Positions 33,366 to 40,975 of a stretch of 64,000 nucleotides of DNA are shown here, one piece after another. The notes under the pieces are model-generated. The model made no database searches and was not told the DNA's origin. It saw nothing but the letters and a program-made list of their open reading frames with translations. Numbering within the stretch: position 1 is the first letter of the stretch; every line of letters starts with the position of its first letter. The stretch covers positions 248,001-312,000 of the forward strand of contig NZ_SJXJ01000002.1 of assembly GCF_004337695.1 (NCBI RefSeq). Direction: 5' to 3'. This stretch comes from Tenacibaculum sp. M341 (GTDB taxonomy: Bacteria; Bacteroidota; Bacteroidia; Flavobacteriales; Flavobacteriaceae). Made by a program: the position numbers and the translations under genes.

Positions 33366-34382
33366 ATGAAGAGACAATCTCCTACATTAAAAAAAATCGC
33401 GAGTAACTTAAAATTATCCGTTTCTACTGTGTCTAGAGCGTTAAATGATAATAAAACAATAAGTAATTCAACGAAAGAGAAAGTAAAAAAAGAAGCAGAG
33501 CGACTAAATTATGTGCCCAATGTACTGGCGAAAAACTTTAGAAATAAGAAAATGAATATTATTGGAGTAATAGTGCCCAATATAACTCATGATTTTACTA
33601 CGACTATTTTAAAAGGAATTTTTATAGAGTCACAAGAATTAGGTTATAGAACTATTGTATCAGAAACAAATGATGATCCTGATAAAGAACAAAAAATATT
33701 AGAAGAAATGACTCAATTTGGAGTAGATGGTATTCTTTTATCTTTATCAAGAAACACTACAGATTTATCACCTATTTTGTCAACGCTTCAGAAAAAGCCA
33801 TTAATAATATTTGACAAAGCTTCAGACAAAGTACCGTGTACGCAGATAGTTATTGACGAGGTAGCAGCTTCTTTTAATGCTGTAGAATATCTGATAAAAA
33901 CCGGTAAAAAAAGAATAGCGATTATTAAAGAAGTTCAAAACTCATTTAACTCAGAAAGGAGATATCAAGGGTATGTAAAAGCTTTAAAAAAATACAATTT
34001 ACCAATTGATGAAAACTTAATATTGAAGATTGATGGTTCTTGTATTAATGATGTTAGAAATGTAACTTTTCAGTTGATTAATTTTAAAAATAAGCCAGAT
34101 GCTATTTTTTGTATTACTGATGCCATAGCGATTGGTGTAATTAAAGCATTGAAAGAAAAAAGTATTGCCATTCCTGATGATGTGTCTGTGGTAGGGTTTA
34201 GTAATTCAGGATATTCTACTGTTATTGAACCTAGTTTAACATCTGTTAATCAGCCAGGAAATCAAATGGGAAGGGTAGCAATAAAACAAATTATAGAAGA
34301 AATTAATAATAACGATGAATTTGTAATAAGTAAATCGATACAAATTAAAACGAAATTAATTGTAAGAGAATCTACTCATTAG
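33366..34382 (+). CDS. LacI-family transcriptional regulator
   Basis: I choose ATG 33366 (MKRQSPTLKKIA) over the TTG nine codons upstream because the helix-turn-helix starts at once. The 338-residue protein has the LacI DNA-binding domain with TLKKIASNLKLSVSTVSRALND and the hinge region through NVLAKNFRNKK, then a periplasmic-binding-protein-like effector domain (IIGVIVPNITHDF, DGILLSLSRN, PDDVSVVGFSN). The hinge lacks the usual LGVIVP start only in detail. It probably senses the sugar or glycerate derivative handled by the divergent operon. Confidence 0.93.
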   Translation: MKRQSPTLKKIASNLKLSVSTVSRALNDNKTISNSTKEKVKKEAERLNYVPNVLAKNFRNKKMNIIGVIVPNITHDFTTTILKGIFIESQELGYRTIVSETNDDPDKEQKILEEMTQFGVDGILLSLSRNTTDLSPILSTLQKKPLIIFDKASDKVPCTQIVIDEVAASFNAVEYLIKTGKKRIAIIKEVQNSFNSERRYQGYVKALKKYNLPIDENLILKIDGSCINDVRNVTFQLINFKNKPDAIFCITDAIAIGVIKALKEKSIAIPDDVSVVGFSNSGYSTVIEPSLTSVNQPGNQMGRVAIKQIIEEINNNDEFVISKSIQIKTKLIVRESTH

Positions 34383-34396
34383 TAATTTCAATTTTA

Positions 34397-34438
34397 AAAT
34401 AAAAGAGACAGATATGCACATATCTGTCTCTTTTATTT
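34397..34438. terminator. Bidirectional terminator between lacI and accD
   Basis: Two 20-base arms (34397-34416 and 34419-34438, core GAGACAGATATG/CATATCTGTCTC) pair perfectly, with T- and A-rich ends that suit termination of both convergent transcripts. Confidence 0.9.
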
Positions 34439-34456
34439 TTATGTTAAGCAGGTAAA

Positions 34457-35314
34457 TTATGCTCTAATAGGTTGATTTTCGATTAAATCAATATATAAGT
34501 TTACTTGCTTTTTTAAATTTTTACGTTCGTAAATAGCATCTAAAAATCCGTGTTCTAATACAAACTCAGATCTTTGGAAGCCTTCTGGTAAATCTTTACC
34601 AGTAGTATCTTTTACAACTCTAGGACCAGCAAAAGCAATTAATGCATTAGGTTCAGCAATATTAATATCTCCTAACATAGCAAAAGAAGCTGTTGTACCT
34701 CCAGTCGTAGGATCAGTACATAAAGAGATATAAGGAATTTTAGCATCTGCTAATTGAGCTAATTTTACAGATGTTTTTACCATTTGCATTAATGAAAGTG
34801 ATGCTTCCATCATACGTGCTCCTCCAGATTTAGATACCATTAAAAAAGGGATACTGTGTTTTATAGAATAATCAATTGCACGTGCAATTTTTTCTCCAAC
34901 AACACTTCCCATAGATCCACCAATAAAAGCGAAATCCATACAAGCAATCACTAAATCTTTACCTAATGATTTTCCTACAGCAGTTCTAACAGCATCTTTT
35001 AATCCTGTTTTTTCTTGAGCAGCTTTTAATCTATCTGGATATTTTTTAGTGTCTTCGAATTTTAATGGATCTTTAGCTGAAAGTTTCGCATCTAACTCAG
35101 TAAATTCATTGTTGTCAAAAAATAATTCGAAGTATTCTTTACTTCCTATTCTAACGTGGTAACCATCTTCTGGACTTACATACAGATTCTTTTTTAACTC
35201 ATCGGTATCAATAATTTTACCGCTAGGAGTTTTATACCACAATCCTTTAGGAGTGTCCTTTTTTTCTTCTGTAGGGGTTTGAATCCCTTTATCTTTACGT
35301 TTAAACCAAGCCAT
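34457..35314 (-). CDS. accD: Acetyl-CoA carboxylase carboxyltransferase beta subunit without zinc ligands
   Basis: AccD with AccA transfers CO2 from carboxybiotin to acetyl-CoA, giving malonyl-CoA for fatty acid synthesis. The crotonase-like core is intact ([57 protein letters not shown]). The N-terminal zinc ribbon is normally built from two CxxC pairs. Here the equivalent positions in KTPSGK and VSPEDGYH are T29, G32, S47 and D50, so no ligand remains although spacing and flanks are conserved. Length of 285 residues is normal. Confidence 0.95.
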   Translation of the reverse strand: MAWFKRKDKGIQTPTEEKKDTPKGLWYKTPSGKIIDTDELKKNLYVSPEDGYHVRIGSKEYFELFFDNNEFTELDAKLSAKDPLKFEDTKKYPDRLKAAQEKTGLKDAVRTAVGKSLGKDLVIACMDFAFIGGSMGSVVGEKIARAIDYSIKHSIPFLMVSKSGGARMMEASLSLMQMVKTSVKLAQLADAKIPYISLCTDPTTGGTTASFAMLGDINIAEPNALIAFAGPRVVKDTTGKDLPEGFQRSEFVLEHGFLDAIYERKNLKKQVNLYIDLIENQPIRA

Positions 35315-35370
35315 AGTTAGTTTATTTTTTAGTGTCTGTTTAAATCTGACTTTTTGTTAAATCAGAATTA

Positions 35371-35378
35371 CAAATGTA
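35371..35378 (-). promoter_or_regulatory. accD promoter -7 element
   Basis: The minus strand reads TACATTTG, a full match to TAnnTTTG, 57 bp upstream of the accD start codon. Confidence 0.6.
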
Positions 35379-35549
35379 AAAGATTTTTTTTATAAAATGA
35401 TTTAAAGTTGTTTTCATACTAAAATGTATGATGTGTTTTTCAAATATTAATTAAACTACTTCAAATATTAGTTCTTAAACCTAGCAGAATTCATTACGGC
35501 GTATACTTGTACGTGTAAACTAATAAAAACTTTAATTGTGATAAATTTT

Positions 35550-36380
35550 ATGTTTAAAAAAGGGATAGCTCTTTTATTAATAGGAAGTTGTCTGTCTTGT
35601 AACTTCAGAAGTGAAGAAACTGAAAAAGAAATAGAAAGTTACAAAATAGAGATTGCATCAATGAAAAAGAAAATTCAGATTAAAGAATCAGTAAATTTTT
35701 CTTTGAGAGAAATTAATGAGAAGAACGAGTCAAAGATTGAAGGTTTAGAAGAGAAAGCGAAATCACAATTTTATTTGTCTAAAAATGAAGCTAGTTATTT
35801 AATAGACGAAAAGATGCAGTTTATTTTAAATAAAAAAGATTTTTTAGATAAAACAATCAAAATAGCTGACTTTAAAAGTAATAGTTTTTTTGAAATATAT
35901 AATTTCTTCTTTTATTTCGGAGATTATTATGAATCTAATCCAGTAGAAGATCAAAGAGGTTTTATGCAGTATTTGATGAATAGATTTGATAGGAATTCAG
36001 ATAATATTAGAAGCTTTTTTAATGAAGAAATTGTTGAATATTTGGCGGAGGCAATAAGGCTAACAGGAGCATACGAATCTTCGGGGCTTGAAAGTCGAAT
36101 TATTTTTTTATTAACTGCTTATGAAGACGAAGCATCTGATCCTGATCTTTTTTTAAAATTACATAAAAAGTTTAGCTCTAATGAGTGGAGTTGGGATGAA
36201 GATTTTTTATTGAATTTACCAAGTGAGAATGTAAAAATGATTATGAGCGATTCATTTGATGTAGTTGTTGATGCTCAAAAAGTTTTTGATAGTTATGGTT
36301 TTTGGGCAAGAAGACATAAAGAAGGCAATGCAGAGGTAGTTTATACTATTTTAAAGGAGTTTAAAACTTTTTTACCATAA
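35550..36380 (+). CDS. Coiled-coil lipoprotein of unknown function
   Basis: I use ATG 35550 (MFKKGIALLLIGSCLSC), which gives a standard SPII signal, rather than the GTG four codons earlier. The lipid site is about residue 17. Residues 20-75 form a charged heptad-rich coiled coil. The remaining 200 residues are helical and acidic, with no enzyme motif I recognise. The gene stands alone between accD (divergent) and the aldolase gene (convergent). Codon use looks like that of its neighbours. No function can be proposed. Confidence 0.65.
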   Translation: MFKKGIALLLIGSCLSCNFRSEETEKEIESYKIEIASMKKKIQIKESVNFSLREINEKNESKIEGLEEKAKSQFYLSKNEASYLIDEKMQFILNKKDFLDKTIKIADFKSNSFFEIYNFFFYFGDYYESNPVEDQRGFMQYLMNRFDRNSDNIRSFFNEEIVEYLAEAIRLTGAYESSGLESRIIFLLTAYEDEASDPDLFLKLHKKFSSNEWSWDEDFLLNLPSENVKMIMSDSFDVVVDAQKVFDSYGFWARRHKEGNAEVVYTILKEFKTFLP

Positions 36381-36385
36381 AAAAT

Positions 36386-36425
36386 AAACCGCATTTTGAA
36401 AATTATCAAAAATGCGGTTTGTTTT
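36386..36425. terminator. Bidirectional terminator between the coiled-coil lipoprotein gene and fbaA
   Basis: AAACCGCATTTTGA pairs with TCAAAAATGCGGTTT (36406-36420), with a short T-rich end on the plus side and A-rich sequence on the other. Confidence 0.8.
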
Positions 36426-36451
36426 AGAATTTAGTTTATAGTTTAATAGTA

Positions 36452-37510
36452 CTATAAAGTATCTATGTTATTTAAGTCTTCGAAAGCTTTCTTTAAACGA
36501 GTTTTAAAAGTTTGCTCTCCTTCGCGTAACCATTTTCTTGGATCGTAGTATTTTTTGTTAGGAATATCATCTCCTTCAGGGTTTCCTATTTGAGATAATA
36601 AATAATCTTTCTTTTCTAACATGTAATCACGAACACCTTCGTTAAAAGCATATTGTAAATCTGTATCAATATTCATTTTAATAACTCCGTATCCAATTGC
36701 TTCACGAATTTCTTCTAAAGTAGAACCAGAACCTCCGTGGAATACAAAATCGATAGTATTATTATCAACATTATATTTTTCAGTAATGTATTCTTGTGAG
36801 TTCTTTAAAATTTTTGGAGTTAATTTTACGTTTCCAGGCTTATAAACACCATGAACATTACCAAAAGCAGCAGCAACAGTAAATTGATCGCTTACTTTTA
36901 ATAATTCTTCGTAAGCATAAGCTACTTCCTCTGGTTGCGTATATAATTTAGAACTATCTACATCAGTATTATCTACACCGTCTTCTTCACCACCAGTAAT
37001 ACCTAATTCAATTTCTAAAGTCATACCCATTTTACTCATACGAGCTAAGTATTCTTTACAAATTTCTATGTTTTCTTCTAAAGGCTCTTCAGATAAATCA
37101 ATCATATGAGAGCTATAAAGAGGTTTACCAGTTTCTTCAAAATGCTTTTCACTAGCGTCTAATAAACCATCAATCCATGGTAATAATTTTTTAGCAGCAT
37201 GGTCTGTATGTAAAATTACAGGCACACCATAAGCTTCAGCCATTAAATGAACGTGTTTAGCACCAGCAACAGCACCAGCAATAGCAGCTTTTTGATCTTC
37301 ATTAGATAATCCTTTACCAGCATTAAATTGAGCACCTCCATTTGAAAATTGAATAATTACAGGAGCATTTACTTCTTTTGCTGTTTCTAATACAGAATTT
37401 ATTGAATTTGAACCTACTACATTTACTGCAGGTAAAGCAAATGCCTTCTCTTTAGCTAGTTTAAAAATTTCTTGAACCTCACGTCCAGTTGCAACTCCTG
37501 GTTTTATCAT
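36452..37510 (-). CDS. fbaA: Class II fructose-bisphosphate aldolase
   Basis: The 352-residue enzyme interconverts fructose 1,6-bisphosphate with dihydroxyacetone phosphate and glyceraldehyde 3-phosphate, using a metal ion. Metal-binding histidines are seen in ILHTDHAAKK, FGNVHGVYKPG and FVFHGGSGST. The phosphate-binding and active-site segment YGVIKMNIDTDLQ follows. Length and motifs match the E. coli-type class IIA form. A good promoter is present upstream at 37545-37552. Confidence 0.96.
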   Translation of the reverse strand: MIKPGVATGREVQEIFKLAKEKAFALPAVNVVGSNSINSVLETAKEVNAPVIIQFSNGGAQFNAGKGLSNEDQKAAIAGAVAGAKHVHLMAEAYGVPVILHTDHAAKKLLPWIDGLLDASEKHFEETGKPLYSSHMIDLSEEPLEENIEICKEYLARMSKMGMTLEIELGITGGEEDGVDNTDVDSSKLYTQPEEVAYAYEELLKVSDQFTVAAAFGNVHGVYKPGNVKLTPKILKNSQEYITEKYNVDNNTIDFVFHGGSGSTLEEIREAIGYGVIKMNIDTDLQYAFNEGVRDYMLEKKDYLLSQIGNPEGDDIPNKKYYDPRKWLREGEQTFKTRLKKAFEDLNNIDTL

Positions 37511-37544
37511 TTCTTTTGGATTTTAAATTGGTTTTTCGTGGAAA

Positions 37545-37552
37545 CAAAGCTA
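37545..37552 (-). promoter_or_regulatory. fbaA promoter -7 element
   Basis: The minus strand reads TAGCTTTG, a full match to TAnnTTTG, 35 bp upstream of the start codon. Confidence 0.6.
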
Positions 37553-37620
37553 CATAATTTTTGTTTTAAATACGTGAAAACGAAGCTCAGATTACTATTA
37601 CGTTTTAGTAAAAAAAGTAT

Positions 37621-40116
37621 TTAGAAAGGATAATTTATACCAATATTATAGGTGGTATTAGAAAAGTTGAAGTTTTGAAACCATTTTTTATTAGTTAAAT
37701 AAGGTTCTCTTGCTTTAAATCCTAAATCTAAACGAGCTACTAAAAATTTAAAATCATAACGCAATCCGAAACCTGCACCAATAGCCATGTCAAAAAATGA
37801 ATTGAATCCTGTAAACTTAGATTCTTCATCAACTAGAGGGGAATTGGTAATGTCCCAAATATTACCAGCATCAACAAACACCGCGCTTTTTAAGCTTCCT
37901 GCCACATCAAAACGATATTCAAAAGAAGATAAAAACTTTAAACTTCCAATGTTGTATTCTAATCCAGGTAATCTTCTACCAGGACCTAAATCATAAGTTC
38001 TCCAAGCTCTAATATCATTTGATCCTCCTGCAAAATAACTTCTTGAAAAAGGAATAGTGGAATTGTTGTAAGTTGCAATAGCTCCTAAAAATGTTCGGTG
38101 TGCTAAAACATTGTTTCTACCCAAATCCCAGAATTTTTTATATTCAATATCTACTTTAAAATATTGTGCAACAGGAATTTTAAAAACAGTTTTTTGTCCG
38201 TTAGAATCTGTTTGATTTGATAAAATACCCATTACATTTCCTGAGTTTGCAGCTCTAATTCTGAAGTAAGAAAAATCTGAATCTTTAATACTAGTTCTGT
38301 TGTTATACGTAAAAGTATATGCTATCTCAGGAATTAAAAAGTCGGAAGTAATAATGTTGTATCGGTTTAACACATTGGCATTATCTCTAAAAGCATCTGC
38401 ATTAAAATCTCTAAAATTAGGATCTCTTGATAAACGATTCATTAAAGAAACAATTGCTGTATTATTTGTAGGCATATTATCTGGTAACGTAATACTTGGA
38501 TCGTATGCTTTAGCTATTTCTACAATTCTTGATAATTCATCATATTCAGAACGGTAAATATTAAAATAATTATCAGTATTTAAGTTTCGAATGTATTGAG
38601 CGTTTAAGAGTTCTAATTGTATCGATTTTTTCTTGTTGTATTGCCATCTATAATCAACACCTAACGATATGTTTTGTTTATCTAAGGCTATATTTTTTTG
38701 AATACTGATACCAGAAGAGAAGATGGTTTTTGGTTGCATTCGTTTAGGAACTAATTTATGAAAACCAAAAGGTGCCATAAAACGAGGTACTTGTAAAGAA
38801 ATATTAGCTCCAATTTCCCACCCAGGACCATTTGTTGAATTAAAATAACTTCCTAAAAGTGAAAAATTAAAAATTTCTGCTCCTTTAAAAGTATTTCTGT
38901 TAACTAGTGAAAATTTTCCTGAAATATCAAAGTTTCTAATATTAGATCTTGATAGTTCCGAATCAAAACCAATAGTATATTTTTCAAAAGGTGTTAAGAA
39001 AATATTCGCTTCCAGTTCATCTTCAGTACCAGGAATTGGTCTATACCTGATAGAGCTTGTTTTAAAATTTCTAAGTCCTCTTAAATGATTCTGAGTAAGT
39101 GTTTTTAGAGAGTCAGTATAAATTTGATTTGGTTTTATAAAAATAGATTGAGATAAAAATCTAGGATTATATTTTATTTTATTATGCGCTCTAAATTGTA
39201 TTCCGTTGTAATTAATAGAATCATTAAAAGGTTCGTTTCTTGAATTATATGAATAATCTGTAAAAACATTAATTCGTTTAATTTTTTGAATTTTAAAAGG
39301 CTCAGTAGTATACTCTCCGTTTTTTTCAACAACACGATCCGATATTAATATTTCAACATCAGTTTTTTTATAATCTTTTAAAGTATCATTATCAAATAGA
39401 ATGTTGTTCTCAGCAAAATGATACACTCCTTTATTTCTGAATAACGAAACAATTCTGTTAGCTTCTTTAATAAAGTTGCCATCCTTGTACTGCTGTCCTT
39501 TTTTTAAAAAACTTTTAGCTTTATTTTCTTGATAAATTGAATCAAGTATTGGAGACTGAATAGTGGTGTAAATTGAATCTAAAAAAGAAGGTTTTCCTTT
39601 GGTCACATAATACGTAATAGCACCTCTTTTCTTTCCTGTAATTTCCTTTTTCGATTCAACTTTGGCTCTAAAATAACCTTCAGTTAAAAAGTAACTTTGT
39701 AGGTTTGATACTGTTCTTTTGGTTTTTGCATCATTAATAATAACAGGAGCCTGTCCGTTTTTTAAATACCAGTTGTTTAAACCAATAAAAGAATTAGCAA
39801 CGGACATACTTTGTTTTTCAGAAAAAACATCTTTGAATAGTTTATACCATTTTGGGTGATTTTTTTTCCAATCTTCTACATCTTTTGATCCTCTAGGGTT
39901 ACCTAAATTGTAAAAATATAATGATAAAGGAAGACCAATAGCTCTAGCGTTGTTACGTTGAATAAGTAACTCGTTTAAAGTACTACTACTTTTGGTAATA
40001 CTATCTACAACAATAGTGTTTTTTGTAAGTAAAAGTTCGTTGTCTGCAACATGTTTTATAGTGCTACAAGAATTTAGAAGACTAAATATTAAGAAGTAAA
40101 AAAAAAGTTTTTTCAT
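37621..40116 (-). CDS. tamL: Omp85-family outer-membrane lipoprotein (TamL-like)
   Basis: I start at 40116 (MKKLFFYFLIFSLLNSC) because this gives an SPII signal; a further ATG lies 12 codons upstream. The mature protein has POTRA-like domains over about 20-400 and a 16-strand-type beta-barrel domain in the C-terminal half, with the Omp85 hallmark FAGGSNDIRAWR near residue 700 and a terminal aromatic NYPF. A lipid-anchored BamA/TamA homologue is the TamL form of Bacteroidota, which works with TamB in envelope assembly. A TrmH-type gene is divergent. Confidence 0.85.
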   Translation of the reverse strand: MKKLFFYFLIFSLLNSCSTIKHVADNELLLTKNTIVVDSITKSSSTLNELLIQRNNARAIGLPLSLYFYNLGNPRGSKDVEDWKKNHPKWYKLFKDVFSEKQSMSVANSFIGLNNWYLKNGQAPVIINDAKTKRTVSNLQSYFLTEGYFRAKVESKKEITGKKRGAITYYVTKGKPSFLDSIYTTIQSPILDSIYQENKAKSFLKKGQQYKDGNFIKEANRIVSLFRNKGVYHFAENNILFDNDTLKDYKKTDVEILISDRVVEKNGEYTTEPFKIQKIKRINVFTDYSYNSRNEPFNDSINYNGIQFRAHNKIKYNPRFLSQSIFIKPNQIYTDSLKTLTQNHLRGLRNFKTSSIRYRPIPGTEDELEANIFLTPFEKYTIGFDSELSRSNIRNFDISGKFSLVNRNTFKGAEIFNFSLLGSYFNSTNGPGWEIGANISLQVPRFMAPFGFHKLVPKRMQPKTIFSSGISIQKNIALDKQNISLGVDYRWQYNKKKSIQLELLNAQYIRNLNTDNYFNIYRSEYDELSRIVEIAKAYDPSITLPDNMPTNNTAIVSLMNRLSRDPNFRDFNADAFRDNANVLNRYNIITSDFLIPEIAYTFTYNNRTSIKDSDFSYFRIRAANSGNVMGILSNQTDSNGQKTVFKIPVAQYFKVDIEYKKFWDLGRNNVLAHRTFLGAIATYNNSTIPFSRSYFAGGSNDIRAWRTYDLGPGRRLPGLEYNIGSLKFLSSFEYRFDVAGSLKSAVFVDAGNIWDITNSPLVDEESKFTGFNSFFDMAIGAGFGLRYDFKFLVARLDLGFKAREPYLTNKKWFQNFNFSNTTYNIGINYPF

Positions 40117-40184
40117 TAACTTTACACGCTGCTTTGATGCCAAAAATACCATTTTTATAGTTAACTGCTGTTAAAAAAGTGCCA

Positions 40185-40913
40185 ATGCCTATATCTAAGA
40201 ACGATTCGAAATTAATTAATAGTCTACGACAAAAGAAATATCGTCAAATACATCAATTATTTGTTGCTGAAGGAATAAAAGTTGTAAAAGAATTGTTGAA
40301 TTCTTCTATAGAAGTTGAAAAGATATTTGTAACACCATCGGTAGAAGAAAATATCTATGAGCATCAGATAGAAATTAGCGATAATGAATTGAAAAAAATC
40401 AGCTCATTAAAAACACCAAATAAAGTGATTGGAGTTTTTAAAATACCAAATTCTAAAGAAATTATAGATTCAACATTTACAATTGCTTTAGATGAAATTA
40501 ATGACCCTGGTAATTTAGGGACCATTATTAGGTTATGCGATTGGTTTGGAGTAAAGCAATTAGTATGTTCTTCTAATACGGTAGATTGTTACAATCAAAA
40601 AGTAGTACAATCAACCATGGGATCAATTACTAGAGTTGCTGTTATTTATACAGATTTACCTTCTTACATTGAAAGGACAAAGTTACCAACCTTTATAGCA
40701 GATATGGAAGGTACAAATGTGTACAAGACAACACTTCCGGAAAAGGCGGTATTAATTATGGGAAATGAAGCAAACGGTATTTCTGAAGAAATTAGAAATA
40801 TAGTGTCTGATAAAGTCAGTATTCCTCGATTTGGTGAAACTCAAGAAACAGAAAGTTTAAATGTTGCCACAGCTACAGCTATTTTGTTAAGCGAGTTTAG
40901 AAGAAGCATTTAG
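40185..40913 (+). CDS. TrmH/SpoU-family RNA 2'-O-methyltransferase
   Basis: The 243-residue protein carries the knotted SPOUT methyltransferase domain. Motif 1 NDPGNLGTIIR is near residue 107, motif 2 VLIMGNEANGIS near 190 and motif 3 ESLNVATATAILL near 225. An N-terminal L30e-like substrate-binding region precedes it. Members methylate ribose in tRNA or 23S rRNA; the exact target cannot be read from sequence. A GTG two codons upstream is an alternative start. It is divergent from tamL with about 70 bp between starts. Confidence 0.9.
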   Translation: MPISKNDSKLINSLRQKKYRQIHQLFVAEGIKVVKELLNSSIEVEKIFVTPSVEENIYEHQIEISDNELKKISSLKTPNKVIGVFKIPNSKEIIDSTFTIALDEINDPGNLGTIIRLCDWFGVKQLVCSSNTVDCYNQKVVQSTMGSITRVAVIYTDLPSYIERTKLPTFIADMEGTNVYKTTLPEKAVLIMGNEANGISEEIRNIVSDKVSIPRFGETQETESLNVATATAILLSEFRRSI

Positions 40914-40928
40914 TTTTATACAAAAGTA

Positions 40929-40964
40929 GAGAATAGAGAGTTTTTAAATGATGTCTCTATTCTC
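40929..40964. terminator. Hairpin between the methyltransferase gene and the beta-barrel gene
   Basis: GAGAATAGAGA (40929-40939) pairs with TCTCTATTCTC (40954-40964). There is no T-run, but it sits between two convergent stops. Confidence 0.55.
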
Positions 40965-40975
40965 AATTTACTGAG

